The notes: generated by a model from the sequence alone, not told the origin. A stretch of 64,000 nucleotides of DNA from Butyrivibrio sp. LC3010 (GCF_000424385.1 NZ_AUJU01000026.1:1-64000); one strand, 5' to 3'. Positions 17,411 through 27,081 are shown, counted from the first letter of the stretch. Made by a program: numbers and translations.

Positions 17411-18211
17411 ATGATGGCAAATAAAAGTCGAAGAGTAAAAAGAAAGACAGAACATGCTCCCCGAAAGGGTTTTGGGGAGCTGTTTTTTCTACATAAGAGC
17501 CTGTTTTTCATCGGCGCATTTGTTTTGATATTGTTGATTGGCGTGATGTCTGCGCTATTATACATATCGAATAATTACACTATTACAAATGTTTATGTAG
17601 ATGGAAACATTCACTATACGGATGAAGAAGTAATGAACATGGTTATGACGGATAAGCTCGATAAAAACTCGCTATATCTGTCACTGAAGTATAGGAATAA
17701 GGAGATAACGGGGATTCCTTTTATCGAAAAGATGGATGTGGAGATCCTGGCTCCTGATACTGTAAGAATTAATGTTTATGAAAAAGCCATAGCAGGGTAT
17801 GTGAAATATCTTGACAGGTACATATATTTTGACAGAGACGGAATAGTGGTTGAGACATCCGGCGAGCCGTCAAGTGATGTTCCACTGGTGCTTGGACTTA
17901 ATTTTGATTATATTGTGCTTCATGAAAAGCTGCCTGTTGAAAATGATAATGTATTTTCAGAAATTCTGGACATAACACAATTATTGAATAAATATGACCT
18001 GAATGCTGATAAAATCTTTTTTGACAGTGATTTCCATTTATATGTTTATTTTGAAAATGTAGAAGTTAGTCTAGGAACTAATGACAACATAGATGAAAAA
18101 GTGATACAATTACAATATATTTTACCTGAGCTTCAAGGCAAAAGCGGCATCCTGGAAATGTCAGAATACGACTCAAATACTCAAAACATTACGTTTGAAG
18201 AGAAAAAATGA
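17411..18211 (+). CDS. ftsQ: Cell-division protein FtsQ/DivIB
   Basis: This 266-residue bitopic protein has a basic N-terminus, one membrane helix (FFIGAFVLILLIGVMSALLYI) and an extracellular POTRA domain starting ITNVYVDGNIHYTDEEV, then the FtsQ beta domain. It bridges FtsL/DivIC and the synthase. The gene lies nine bases after ftsW and directly upstream of ftsZ, which agrees with the family. Two consecutive ATGs (17411, 17414) are possible starts. Confidence 0.9.
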   Translation: MMANKSRRVKRKTEHAPRKGFGELFFLHKSLFFIGAFVLILLIGVMSALLYISNNYTITNVYVDGNIHYTDEEVMNMVMTDKLDKNSLYLSLKYRNKEITGIPFIEKMDVEILAPDTVRINVYEKAIAGYVKYLDRYIYFDRDGIVVETSGEPSSDVPLVLGLNFDYIVLHEKLPVENDNVFSEILDITQLLNKYDLNADKIFFDSDFHLYVYFENVEVSLGTNDNIDEKVIQLQYILPELQGKSGILEMSEYDSNTQNITFEEKK

Positions 18212-18289
18212 AATTCTAGGTTGTAAATTATATAAAAAAATTATAAAATGGCTTGTAGGAGTTTTAGGTTATGAAGGAGGAGCACTATC

Positions 18290-19531
18290 TTGCTTGAACT
18301 TAAGTCGAATGAAGCTGAATCCGGTGCCAAGATAATAGTCGTTGGGGTAGGTGGCGCAGGAAATAATGCTGTAAATAGAATGGTAGAAGAAAGTATTTCC
18401 GGTGTTGAATTCATCGGAATTAATACGGATAAGCAGGCTCTGCAGCTCTGCAAAGCACCAAAGCTTTTGCAGATCGGTGAGAAGCTGACCAAGGGACTTG
18501 GCGCAGGAGCTAAGCCTGAGATCGGTCAGAAGGCAGCCGAGGAGAGTCAGGAAGAGATCACTAATGCACTTAAGGGTGCTGATATGGTCTTTGTCACCTG
18601 TGGTATGGGTGGCGGTACCGGTACTGGTGCTGCTCCTGTTGTTGCTAAGATAGCAAAGGATATGGGGATACTTACTGTTGGTGTTGTTACCAAGCCTTTT
18701 GCTTTCGAAGCTCGTGTTCGTATGCAGAATGCACTTCAGGGCATTAATACTATAAAGAATAATGTTGATACACTTATCGTTATTCCTAATGATAAGCTTC
18801 TTCAGATTGTTGACAGACGTACAACAATGCCTGATGCACTTAAAAAGGCAGATGAGGTACTTCAGCAGGCTGTTCAGGGAATTACAGATCTTATTAATGT
18901 TCCCGCAGTTATCAACCTCGACTTTGCTGATGTACAGACAGTCATGAAGGAAAAAGGAATCGCACATATCGGTATTGGATTTGGTAAGGGTGATGACAAG
19001 GCTGCCGATGCAGTTAAGATGGCTGTTGAGTCTCCTCTTCTTGAGACTAAGATTGATGGTGCATCAAATGTCATTATCAATGTATCCGGTGACATTACAC
19101 TTATGGATGCTTCAGTTGCATCAGATTATATTAGAAATCTTGCCGGCGATGATGTTAATATCATCTTTGGTGCTATGTATGATGAGAGTATGGCTGATAC
19201 CTGCAATATTACTGTTATTGCTACAGGTATCGATGATAAGAACAACGTTTTACCGGCAGCGAAGCCTGTCGCAAAACCTGTTCAGCAGCCCACTGCACCT
19301 CAGGTTACACCTACAGTAACTCCTCAGGTACAGGTTCAGTCTAATCAGATAATGCCGGAGCCTACAATTGATACACTCACAGCGCGTAGTGCACAGCCGG
19401 TTCAACCCGCAAGACCGATAACTCCTCAGCCGACACCCAGACCGCAAGCAGGTCTTAATCGTGCTCCGGAGGTTAGAAGCTCCGTAGAAGCTAAGAGTCT
19501 TAAGATTCCGGATTTCTTGCAGAAAAAATAA
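18290..19531 (+). CDS. ftsZ: Cell-division GTPase FtsZ
   Basis: This is a 413-residue tubulin homologue. The N-terminal segment [17 protein letters not shown] and the tubulin signature [10 protein letters not shown] (about 107) bind GTP, and [11 protein letters not shown] is the T7-loop region. A variable linker rich in Pro, Gln and Thr (about 320-395) ends in the conserved C-terminal peptide IPDFLQKK, the docking site for partners such as SepF or FtsA. The start is TTG at 18290 behind AGGAGG; the nearby ATG at 18271 is in another frame and stops after eight codons. No ftsA lies upstream. Confidence 0.97.
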   Translation: MLELKSNEAESGAKIIVVGVGGAGNNAVNRMVEESISGVEFIGINTDKQALQLCKAPKLLQIGEKLTKGLGAGAKPEIGQKAAEESQEEITNALKGADMVFVTCGMGGGTGTGAAPVVAKIAKDMGILTVGVVTKPFAFEARVRMQNALQGINTIKNNVDTLIVIPNDKLLQIVDRRTTMPDALKKADEVLQQAVQGITDLINVPAVINLDFADVQTVMKEKGIAHIGIGFGKGDDKAADAVKMAVESPLLETKIDGASNVIINVSGDITLMDASVASDYIRNLAGDDVNIIFGAMYDESMADTCNITVIATGIDDKNNVLPAAKPVAKPVQQPTAPQVTPTVTPQVQVQSNQIMPEPTIDTLTARSAQPVQPARPITPQPTPRPQAGLNRAPEVRSSVEAKSLKIPDFLQKK

Positions 19532-19548
19532 TTATATATGACTATTGT

Positions 19549-19582
19549 AAAGAGCAATCATTTTGTGGTTGCTCTTTATTTA
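19549..19582 (+). terminator. Terminator after ftsZ
   Basis: AAAGAGCAA pairs with TTGCTCTTT, with extra TCA/TGG contacts, followed by a short T-rich tail. It closes the dcw transcript. Confidence 0.8.
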
Positions 19583-19769
19583 TGTTTGTAATGCTGCATT
19601 TTCCTTTGAGATGTCACTTTTTTGTTCGTATTATCGCTTTTTTATGCGCATTATTGCTTTTTTGTGTGGAAAATTACGTTTAGTAATGTTACAATAATTT
19701 GTGTGGGTTAATAATTCATACACCAAATATTGATTTTCTATGTGCAAGGTGCACAGAAAGGTTAATGCT

Positions 19770-20282
19770 ATGAAGTGTCCTTTTTGCGGTAAAGACAACA
19801 CTCGTGTAATTGATTCAAGACCTGCTGATGATAATACGTCAATAAGACGCAGACGTGTATGCGACTCCTGTGGCAAGAGGTTTACAACCTATGAGAAGGT
19901 AGAGACTATCCCGCTGATTGTTATCAAGAAGGATAATAATCGTGAGCCTTATAACCGCGCTAAGATTGAGGCTGGTGTACTTAGAGCCTGCCATAAGAGA
20001 CCTGTTAGTGCTCAGCAGATTACAAGCATTGTTGATGCTGTTGAGACTGAGGTATTTAATCTTGAGCAAAAGGAGATACCAAGCCGTATTATCGGTGAGC
20101 TCTGCATGGAGAAAATGAAGAATCTTGATCCGGTTGCATATGTGAGATTTGCTTCTGTTTATCGTGAATTCAAGGACGTTAATACATTTATGGATGAATT
20201 AAAGATTGTTCTTGAGAAGGAAGAGGAGGGCGTTATAACCGATTCAACAGATAAGAGCACTCCGCTTTTGAAAAAAGAATAA
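19770..20282 (+). CDS. nrdR: Ribonucleotide reductase regulator NrdR
   Basis: The 170-residue protein has an N-terminal zinc ribbon (MKCPFCG and later CDSCGKRF) and an ATP-cone domain. It matches NrdR in length and over its whole sequence (DSRPADDNTSIRRRR, RFTTYEKVE). NrdR senses dATP/ATP and represses ribonucleotide reductase genes. The start is placed at MKCPFC, the invariant N-terminus; the frame is open 10 codons further upstream. A location next to the division cluster is not unusual in clostridia. Confidence 0.95.
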   Translation: MKCPFCGKDNTRVIDSRPADDNTSIRRRRVCDSCGKRFTTYEKVETIPLIVIKKDNNREPYNRAKIEAGVLRACHKRPVSAQQITSIVDAVETEVFNLEQKEIPSRIIGELCMEKMKNLDPVAYVRFASVYREFKDVNTFMDELKIVLEKEEEGVITDSTDKSTPLLKKE

Positions 20283-20337
20283 CTTTTTTAATCCGATTCT
20301 TGGGTTTTGAAGAGATTCAATATTCTTTAACTTTATA

Positions 20338-20366
20338 TTGACATCCCGTTCTTCTTTACGTATAGT
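20338..20366 (+). promoter_or_regulatory. Near-consensus sigma-A promoter of the opp operon
   Basis: A perfect TTGACA (20338-20343) and TATAGT (20361-20366) are exactly 17 bases apart. The leader to oppA is about 36 bases, too short for a riboswitch. Confidence 0.85.
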
Positions 20367-20408
20367 TGATTAGGTTAAAAAACTTAATACGGAAGGAAGG
20401 ATTGTAAC

Positions 20409-22016
20409 ATGATGAAGAAAAGTATTGGAAGGAGAAGCCTTTCCACTCTTTTGGTTGTGTTAACGACACTGACTCTTACATTGAGCGGATGCTCAAGTAA
20501 AAAGGCAGAGGAATCTACGGCAGATGCAACAGAAGCTACCGAGACCACCAGTTCAACGAACAGTGAAACGGAGGAAGCTGAGAGCACTGCGACAGAAGAT
20601 GATCTTTCAAAGATTACCATTGGTATTCCCCAGGATATCGACAGTTTGGACCCGCACATGGCTACTTCGGCGGGATCTAGAGAGATACTGTTCAATATCT
20701 ATGAAGGACTTGTTAAGCCAGATCAGGACGGTAATCTTAAGCCTGCTATAGCCAGTGACTACACAATTTCTGATGATGGAAAGGTTTACACATTCACACT
20801 GAGAGATGGAGTTAAGTTCCACGACGGTCAGACGGTTACGGCAGAGGATGTTAAATATTCTATAGAGCGTAACGCCGGTACCGATGGAACAGATCCGTTG
20901 ATATCGGCTTTTTCTAATATTGAAAGTGTCGAGGTTCAGGATGACTCAACTATAGTGATGACACTGAAGGAAGCAAATACAGAGTTTTTGGCATATATGA
21001 CAGTTGCCATTATACCTGCTGCTAATGAAGATCCTGAAGCTAATCCTATAGGAACAGGCCCCTACAAATTTGTTTCACGCTCTCCACAGGAGAATGTAGT
21101 TCTTACAAAGTTTGATGAATATTGGGGCGAGCCCGCATATATTCAGGATGTAGTGCTTAAGATTGAGGCAAACAGCGATGCTATTGTTATGGATCTTGAA
21201 GGCGGTTCAATAGATTTATTTGCCCGCGTAACATCAGCTCAGGTTTCACAGCTCTCAGATAAGTTTGATATATATGAGGGAACAATGAACCTTGTGCAGG
21301 CATTATATCTTAACAATGCAAAAGCTCCATTTGATAACGAGAAGGTTCGTCAGGCACTTTGCTATGCTATCGATCCTCAGACAATAATGGATTTTGTATC
21401 AGATGGTAAGGGAACAGAGCTTGGAAGTAGTATGTATCCTTCATTTGCAAAGTACTTTGATGCAAGTCTTAATGACACATACAACCAGGACATCGATAAG
21501 GCAAAGGAACTTCTTGCTGAGGCAGGATATGCTGATGGCTTTGATTTCACAATCACAGTTCCTTCAAACTACACACAGCATGTAGATACAGCACAGGTAA
21601 TTGTTGAGGAGCTTAAGGAAATCGGTGTAAACGCAACAATACAGGAAGTTGAATGGAATTCATGGCTTGAGGATGTTTACACAAATCGTAATTTTGAATC
21701 AACAGTCGTAGGTGTTGATGCTTCAACTCTTACAGCTTATGCAATGCTTAGCAGATTTGAATCTGATGCCCACAATAATTTCATTAACTACAGTAATGCA
21801 GATTATGATAAGGCGTTGGAAGCAGCAATTGCAGCAGTTGATGATAATGAAAAAACTAAGTACTACAAGGAATGTGAGAAGATTCTTTCTGAGACAGCAG
21901 CAAATGTATATATACAGGATCTTCCGGAATTTGTAGCAGTTAATAAGAAGTTTACAGGATATACATTCTATCCGTTATATGCGCAGGATTTTTCTAAGAT
22001 CAAACCTGCACAGTAA
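20409..22016 (+). CDS. Peptide ABC transporter substrate-binding lipoprotein
   Basis: This 535-residue SBP_bac_5 (OppA/DppA) protein begins with a lipoprotein signal ending in LSGC (C28), then a Ser/Thr/Glu-rich linker of about 45 residues. The mature domain shows GIPQDIDSLDPHMATSAG and DGVKFHDGQTVTAEDVKYS. It captures oligo- or dipeptides outside the membrane and hands them to the permease. It is the first gene of a five-gene operon behind a strong promoter. Nickel, glutathione or sugar ligands are also known in this family, so the substrate is not certain. Confidence 0.92.
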   Translation: MMKKSIGRRSLSTLLVVLTTLTLTLSGCSSKKAEESTADATEATETTSSTNSETEEAESTATEDDLSKITIGIPQDIDSLDPHMATSAGSREILFNIYEGLVKPDQDGNLKPAIASDYTISDDGKVYTFTLRDGVKFHDGQTVTAEDVKYSIERNAGTDGTDPLISAFSNIESVEVQDDSTIVMTLKEANTEFLAYMTVAIIPAANEDPEANPIGTGPYKFVSRSPQENVVLTKFDEYWGEPAYIQDVVLKIEANSDAIVMDLEGGSIDLFARVTSAQVSQLSDKFDIYEGTMNLVQALYLNNAKAPFDNEKVRQALCYAIDPQTIMDFVSDGKGTELGSSMYPSFAKYFDASLNDTYNQDIDKAKELLAEAGYADGFDFTITVPSNYTQHVDTAQVIVEELKEIGVNATIQEVEWNSWLEDVYTNRNFESTVVGVDASTLTAYAMLSRFESDAHNNFINYSNADYDKALEAAIAAVDDNEKTKYYKECEKILSETAANVYIQDLPEFVAVNKKFTGYTFYPLYAQDFSKIKPAQ

Positions 22017-22056
22017 TTTTTTAAAAATTATAATTTGAAATACGAGGAACACGCAT

Positions 22057-23001
22057 ATGAGATATATATTGAAAAAAGCTTTGAGCATGGCGCTTACTTT
22101 GATCGTTGTATCTTTCTGCGTGTTCCTTGCTTTTAGTTTAATACCCGGAGACCCCGTTACAAGAATGTTCGGAACGGAAGCCACTCCGGAACTTTTAGCA
22201 CAATACAGAGAAAAAATGGGGCTGAATGCTCCGCTTATTGTCAGATATTTTCGTTGGGCCAGCGCCTTTGTACAAGGAGATCTTGGTACATCATACAATT
22301 ATAAGATCCCGGTTGCGGGAATGATTGCAGAAAAAATACCGATAACACTTACTTTGGCTATCATGTCTTTTGTTATTATGGTAGTCGTTTCGATTCCTCT
22401 TGGAATTTATACAGCAAAATATGAAAACGGATTGATTGATCATATTGTTTCATCTCTTAATCAGATTATTATGGCTATACCGCCATTTTTCTCAGGAATA
22501 TTATTGACCTTCTTTTTTGGAGTAGTAATAAAAATCTTTACTCCGGGAGGTTTTGTATCATATACGAAGGATGTAAGTGAATTTTTAAAATATCTAATTT
22601 TACCAGCTTTTGCTATAGCGCTTCCAAAGGCAGCTATGGCTACGAAACTTCTTCGAGGCTCGGTTATCGAGGAAGCAGGAAAGGATTATACTAGAACCGC
22701 TTATAGCAGAGGAAATACCACTAATGCAGTTTTATATCTGCATGTTCTTAAAAATGCAATGATCCCGGTAGTTACTTTTATGGGAATGGCTCTTGCAGAC
22801 ATGGTTGCAGGAAGCATTGTAATAGAGCAGGTTTTTGGAATACCCGGTATAAGCAGAATACTACTGACATCGATAAATAATCGTGACTATCCTGTTGTGG
22901 AAGCAATAATTATGGGGATAGCGATTATGGTTCTGGTAGTAAATTTCTTAGTGGATATTATATATAGAATCATTGATCCAAGAATTGAGGCAGGAAAGTA
23001 A
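22057..23001 (+). CDS. Peptide ABC transporter permease (OppB/DppB type)
   Basis: The 314-residue integral membrane protein starts MRYILKKALSMALTLIVVSF, typical of DppB. It contains GDPVTRMFG, LGTSYNYKIPVAGMI and the cytoplasmic loop DYTRTAYSRGNTTNAVLYLHVLKNA, where the EAA-type coupling helix contacts the ATPase. Six membrane segments are expected. The stop codon overlaps the oppC start by one base (taATG). Confidence 0.93.
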   Translation: MRYILKKALSMALTLIVVSFCVFLAFSLIPGDPVTRMFGTEATPELLAQYREKMGLNAPLIVRYFRWASAFVQGDLGTSYNYKIPVAGMIAEKIPITLTLAIMSFVIMVVVSIPLGIYTAKYENGLIDHIVSSLNQIIMAIPPFFSGILLTFFFGVVIKIFTPGGFVSYTKDVSEFLKYLILPAFAIALPKAAMATKLLRGSVIEEAGKDYTRTAYSRGNTTNAVLYLHVLKNAMIPVVTFMGMALADMVAGSIVIEQVFGIPGISRILLTSINNRDYPVVEAIIMGIAIMVLVVNFLVDIIYRIIDPRIEAGK

Positions 23002-23837
23002 TGAAGAGATTTTTAGCTCTTTTTAAAAAGAATACAGCCACCGGTAGAAGAAATACCTATCTTATTCTTGGTATGGCAATTACCGGTGTTGTGCTTTTGA
23101 TGGTAATAATTGGCATTTTTTATACACCATACAGTCCCACTAAGATGGACTCATCTGCAAAGCTTCAGGGGATGTCGTTAAAACATCTCATGGGTACGGA
23201 TAATATGGGGAGGGATGTGTTTAGCAGGGTGCTTTATGGAAGCAGGATAACTCTTGCTATTGCCACATTTACAATACTTCTCGGAGCGGGCGTTGGAACA
23301 GTGATTGGAGCGCTTACAGGTTATTTTGGAGGTATCGCTGATGAAATAACGATGCGTATCGTGGATGCGATGCTTGCGTTTCCCAGCATTTTGCTTTCAC
23401 TTGTATTTGTAAGCCTTTTTGGAACAGGTACATATCAGGTAGCTGTTGCACTTGGAATTTCCTTCGTTCCCAGTTTTGCAAGAATAGTACGAAGTGAGTT
23501 TCTAAGGTGCAAAAATATGGATTATGTGGAAGTTGCAAAGCTTCAGGGAGTATCTTCGCTAAGAATTATTTTTGTGCACATTCTTCCAAATACCGTTGAG
23601 GTATTACTTTCTTCAGTGATGATAGGTTTTAATAATGCTGTTCTGGCTGAGGCAGGACTTAGCTTTTTGGGAATTGGCGCTCAGCCGCCATATGCCAGCC
23701 TTGGAAATATGTTGTCTGACGCTCAGGGCTATCTTTTTAATAAACCCAGCTATGTAATCAGCATAGGTGTGGTGATAGTGCTTATGGTTCTTGGATTCTC
23801 ATTCCTCGGTGAAGGAATAAAGAGAATTTCATCATGA
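23001..23837 (+). CDS. Peptide ABC transporter permease (OppC/DppC type)
   Basis: The 278-residue partner permease has the N-terminal segment expected of OppC, the motif LMGTDNMGRDVFSRVLYGSRITL and the coupling loop VEVAKLQGVSSLRIIFVHILPN. It ends AQGYLFNKPSYVISIGVVIVL plus a C-terminal helix. Together with the preceding gene it forms the transmembrane channel. Its start shares a base with the oppB stop. Confidence 0.93.
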   Translation: MKRFLALFKKNTATGRRNTYLILGMAITGVVLLMVIIGIFYTPYSPTKMDSSAKLQGMSLKHLMGTDNMGRDVFSRVLYGSRITLAIATFTILLGAGVGTVIGALTGYFGGIADEITMRIVDAMLAFPSILLSLVFVSLFGTGTYQVAVALGISFVPSFARIVRSEFLRCKNMDYVEVAKLQGVSSLRIIFVHILPNTVEVLLSSVMIGFNNAVLAEAGLSFLGIGAQPPYASLGNMLSDAQGYLFNKPSYVISIGVVIVLMVLGFSFLGEGIKRISS

Positions 23838-23969
23838 AAGAATAGTGTTATTGTTGGAGTTATATGAGCTATTTTATGTTTCTGATGTAATTTTTTTATG
23901 AAACAAAATTTTGGAGACTCCGGAACTGTAACAAGCGACATTTATATTACATATCAAATGGGAAATACA

Positions 23970-24773
23970 ATGAATAATAACGTGATTCTTGATGTAACAG
24001 ATCTTCATATAGAATTTCATGATCATGATAAGCCTGAAACAGTAGTAGAGGATTTTGATCTTATGCTTGAAGCCGGAGAAATCGTCGGTATTGTCGGAGA
24101 GTCAGGCTCCGGGAAAAGCATGAGCGCTCTGGCGATTGCAGGACTCCTGAAAAGACATGCACTTACCAAAAAAGGTAAGATAATGTTTGATGGAACAGAT
24201 CTTCTTACCTGTGACAGAAAAACATTGAGGTCATATCAGGGTGATGAGATTTCTATGATTTTCCAGGAGCCTATGACTTCGCTTAATCCGGTTAAGAAGA
24301 TTGGCTGGCAGGTTGAGGAGTCGCTTAGAATCCATCACAAAGAAATGGATAAAGCTGAGAGAAAACGCCGGGCGTTAAAGATGCTTGAAGCGGTGGGATT
24401 AAATGACCTTGAAAGACCTTATGATAAATATCCGCATCAGCTTTCCGGTGGACAGAGACAGCGTGTGATGATAGCAGCAGCAATGATTGCTGAGCCAAGG
24501 ATACTTATTGCAGATGAACCTACAACGGCATTGGATGTTACTATTCAGGCACAGATAGTTGAGTTGCTTCGTAAGATGAACAGAGAAAAGGGAACAGCAA
24601 TAATCTTTATCTCTCATGATTTATCACTGATAAGACAGATCTGCAGCAGAGTTATTGTTATGCAGAACGGAAACATAGTTGAGACTGGAAATGTTGAGGA
24701 AATTTTCAAGCGACCTTCAATGAATTATACAAGGAAATTGATCGCTGCAATTCCACAAATAGACCTGGATTAA
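23970..24773 (+). CDS. Peptide ABC transporter ATPase (OppD/DppD type)
   Basis: This ATPase has Walker [13 protein letters not shown], signature [15 protein letters not shown], Walker [15 protein letters not shown] and the H-loop SHDLSLI. At 267 residues from this start it is shorter than typical OppD (about 330); the C-terminal extension is reduced to a short tail. The start is uncertain: ATG at 23970 (MNNNVILDV) has a weak GGGA; the frame is open to 23898 but those codons do not resemble the family. It is separated from oppC by about 130 bases. Confidence 0.88.
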   Translation: MNNNVILDVTDLHIEFHDHDKPETVVEDFDLMLEAGEIVGIVGESGSGKSMSALAIAGLLKRHALTKKGKIMFDGTDLLTCDRKTLRSYQGDEISMIFQEPMTSLNPVKKIGWQVEESLRIHHKEMDKAERKRRALKMLEAVGLNDLERPYDKYPHQLSGGQRQRVMIAAAMIAEPRILIADEPTTALDVTIQAQIVELLRKMNREKGTAIIFISHDLSLIRQICSRVIVMQNGNIVETGNVEEIFKRPSMNYTRKLIAAIPQIDLD

Positions 24774-24785
24774 TTGGGAATTAAT

Positions 24786-25535
24786 ATGGAACAGGAAAAG
24801 GTTATTCAGATTAAAGATCTGAAGGTTTACTATAAAAAGAATAACTCATATCTTAGAGGAAAAAACAGACACATGGTAATAAAGGGGATTTCTCTTGATG
24901 TGTATGAAGGTGAGATTCTTGGCATTGCCGGTGAATCAGGATGTGGGAAATCTACACTTGCAAAGGCAATTGTAGGTATGAATAAAGAAATAGATGGAGA
25001 AATCATTCAGAAGTACTCTGATGCACAGATGGTTTTTCAAGATCCCTATTCTTCACTTAATCCGAAGAAAAAGATTGGGTGGTTATTGAAGGAACCATTA
25101 AAGGTAGATCGTTATAAAAAGTGGACTTCAGAAGAGATGGAACAAAGAGCTAAGGAAATAATGCAGGCGATAGGGCTTCCCCTGGAACTGCTTGACAGAT
25201 ATCCTTCACAGCTCTCAGGAGGTCAAAGGCAGCGTGTAAGTATAGGTGTTGCGCTGATGAGATCACCTAAGGTACTCATTGCAGATGAGCCGGTATCTGC
25301 TTTGGACGTTACAATTCAGGCTCAGATCCTGGAGCTTTTACGAACGCTTCATAAGGAAATGGGAATAACCATTCTTTTCATATCCCATGACCTGAGGGTT
25401 ATATACCAGCTGTGCGATCATGTTGCCGTAATGAACGGGGGTATTATCAAGGAATATGGTGTTCCGAAGGAAATATACAGACGTCCAAAGAGTGAATACA
25501 CTATGGAACTTCTAAAGGCTGCAGGAATTAGGTAA
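24786..25535 (+). CDS. Peptide ABC transporter ATPase (OppF/DppF type)
   Basis: This 249-residue ATPase has GESGCGKSTLAKA, the [16 protein letters not shown] signature, VLIADEPVSALDVT and ISHDLRVI. The long, oligopeptide-specific C-terminal region of usual OppF proteins is absent. The ATG at 24786 lies 12 bases after the oppD stop with only a weak GGGAA. It pairs with the preceding ATPase to energise uptake. Confidence 0.9.
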   Translation: MEQEKVIQIKDLKVYYKKNNSYLRGKNRHMVIKGISLDVYEGEILGIAGESGCGKSTLAKAIVGMNKEIDGEIIQKYSDAQMVFQDPYSSLNPKKKIGWLLKEPLKVDRYKKWTSEEMEQRAKEIMQAIGLPLELLDRYPSQLSGGQRQRVSIGVALMRSPKVLIADEPVSALDVTIQAQILELLRTLHKEMGITILFISHDLRVIYQLCDHVAVMNGGIIKEYGVPKEIYRRPKSEYTMELLKAAGIR

Positions 25536-25785
25536 TCAGATAAAAAATTCAATATGGACTAAAGTTATTGAAAAAATATGCCGAATAATTATGCAGAGTG
25601 AGTTGATAAGACATAATTATACTAATGTGACTGTATGTTTGCTATGTTTTGAGCTGTTTTATACTATACCGAATTCCTTCAGATATGCGGTATACGAAAT
25701 TGATAAGGCTCCTTTGAGGATAATAAACTAAAAAACGTGCAAATAGTCATGAATTAGCAAGCACAATGCAAAAAATGAAACTTTG
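25536..25785. other. Intergenic region after oppF
   Basis: No gene is seen. TATACCG (25665-25671) and CGGTATA (25688-25694) form a 7-bp stem without a T tract, which may be the 3' end of the opp transcript. The rest is AT-rich and featureless. Confidence 0.4.
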
Positions 25786-25814
25786 TTGATTTAACCCATT
25801 TTTTCATGTATTAT
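25786..25814 (+). promoter_or_regulatory. Sigma-A-type promoter of the unknown gene at 25844
   Basis: TTGATT (25786-25791) and TATTAT (25809-25814) are exactly 17 bases apart, placing the transcript start about 20 bases before the start codon. Confidence 0.7.
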
Positions 25815-25843
25815 TAAATATGTGTGAAGAAAGGAGGGGGCAT

Positions 25844-26263
25844 ATGAGAATCGATGGCTATGATGATTCATATTTGAAGAAAATCTATCCTGATAATGTC
25901 TCTGTGCCTGACAAAACTGGTGGAGAAAAAAAGCATGAAGTTGCTTCTTTGGAAGGACAGGTTTCTGACAGCTCTGAAGTGGCATCTTCAAAGGATACGC
26001 TTGTAAAGACTCCAAGAAAGAATACTACAGTTGGGGATGTGAAGATCTCATTGGGAAATCGGGATAATTCACTTGTAGGACTTTCCAATCTTGGGCTTGC
26101 GCAGTCTAGTCTTATGCGTAAGGCTGTATCCGACATGCAGAAGGATTCAATACTTCATGAATATCAGTATTTTGTTGGTAACGGAGTAGATAAAACTGAT
26201 ACTTTAGGTGATTCATCTAAAGTGATACTTAATGATGAAGACGGAATTGTAATTCAAAAATAA
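25844..26263 (+). CDS. Unknown 139-residue protein
   Basis: No family was recognised. The protein has no signal peptide and no membrane segment. The first half is hydrophilic and rich in Ser, Lys, Asp and Val, probably flexible. The second half (VGDVKISLGNRDNSLVGLSN to the C-terminus) looks more ordered, with an amphipathic stretch around LAQSSLMRKAVSDMQKDSIL. The gene is well supported: AAGGAGG lies seven bases before the ATG, a good promoter stands upstream and a terminator follows, so it is monocistronic. The helical, rod-like C-terminal half would fit a secreted or flagellar-type component, but there is no specific evidence. Confidence 0.75.
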   Translation: MRIDGYDDSYLKKIYPDNVSVPDKTGGEKKHEVASLEGQVSDSSEVASSKDTLVKTPRKNTTVGDVKISLGNRDNSLVGLSNLGLAQSSLMRKAVSDMQKDSILHEYQYFVGNGVDKTDTLGDSSKVILNDEDGIVIQK

Positions 26264-26278
26264 GATTGCTTCTTTTTG

Positions 26279-26309
26279 GCAGAACTCTTAAGGGTTCTGT
26301 CTTTTTTTG
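26279..26309 (+). terminator. Terminator after the unknown gene at 25844
   Basis: CAGAAC-CTTAAG-type stem (CAGAACTC with GGGTTCTG) followed by seven T residues, about 15 bases after the stop codon. Confidence 0.85.
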
Positions 26310-26522
26310 AGAGGAATACCTAGTGTAGCTGTTTCATATTAACTCGACTATATATTTGCTAAAATCTGAATTTACTGCGTTGTCATCAGTCGCCGATGGT
26401 TAGTGAGGAATTTCCGGTCAGGAACTCATATATTTAATAGGTATGATTCGATTTCCGGGTTTCCTGAGGGAATTAAAAAAACATCGTGTTAAACTGTATT
26501 GATATGTGTTATAGTTTTCTCT

Positions 26523-27035
26523 ATGAGACATTTACTTTATCCGAGCGAGACCTCGGAATCAACTTATTTAATTCCATTTGATAAATTTTATGATGAAGGC
26601 TACAGAGGTGTTATCTTTGACATAGATAATACTCTTGTTCCGCATGGTGATCCGGCTGATGATAGGGCAGTAGAGCTTTTTGAAAGGCTTCATGAGCTTG
26701 GCTACAAGACGATGCTTCTTTCTAATAATAAAGAGCCAAGAGTCAGTCCGTTTGCTAAGGCTGTTGAATCAGAGTATATATATAAAGCTGATAAGCCTCT
26801 TTTGAAAGGATATCTAAAGGCAATGGAACGTATGGGGACAAGGCCTGAAAATACTCTTTTTGTAGGAGATCAGATTTTTACTGATGTCTGGGGAGCAAAC
26901 AGAGCAGGAATCCATACAATTCTTGTTGATCAGATTGACAGCAGGGAAGAGATACAGATTATCCTTAAAAGAAGACTTGAAGCTATTGTCCTTTTCTTCT
27001 ATAGAAGACATCTTAAAAAGAATAATGATCGGTAA
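26523..27035 (+). CDS. yqeG: YqeG-family HAD phosphatase
   Basis: The 170-residue HAD (subfamily IIIA) protein begins HLLYPSETSESTYLIPFDKF. It has motif I DIDNTLVPHG, motif II LLSNN, a motif III lysine (KADKPLLKG) and motif IV VGDQIFTDVWGANRAG. This matches YqeG of Firmicutes in length and sequence. Its role is not well defined. The start lacks a Shine-Dalgarno; the ATG at 26523 is chosen because MRHLLYPSE is the usual N-terminus. It precedes aroE, as yqeG does (with yqeH between) in Bacillus. Its stop codon lies inside a dispersed repeat (27032-27081). Confidence 0.88.
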   Translation: MRHLLYPSETSESTYLIPFDKFYDEGYRGVIFDIDNTLVPHGDPADDRAVELFERLHELGYKTMLLSNNKEPRVSPFAKAVESEYIYKADKPLLKGYLKAMERMGTRPENTLFVGDQIFTDVWGANRAGIHTILVDQIDSREEIQIILKRRLEAIVLFFYRRHLKKNNDR

Positions 27036-27081
27036 TGGGCAAATCCCGTTGTTGTGAGCAATGTAATGTGTGAGCAGTAAC
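27032..27081. repeat. Copy B of the dispersed repeat, on the yqeG stop codon
   Basis: This 50-base stretch matches 9792-9841 at 43 of 50 positions in the same orientation, including GGGCAAATCC and CAGTAAC. The left inverted half present in copy A is missing. The TAA stop of yqeG (27033-27035) is part of the match. Confidence 0.75.

Noticed and set aside
18241-18289. ATG at 18271 as the start of ftsZ
   Set aside because: It is in another frame and stops after eight codons; TTG at 18290 with AGGAGG is the consistent start.
23864-23890. 8-codon frame with a GGAG site between oppC and oppD
   Set aside because: Too short to judge and no sign of attenuation; chance is the simpler explanation.
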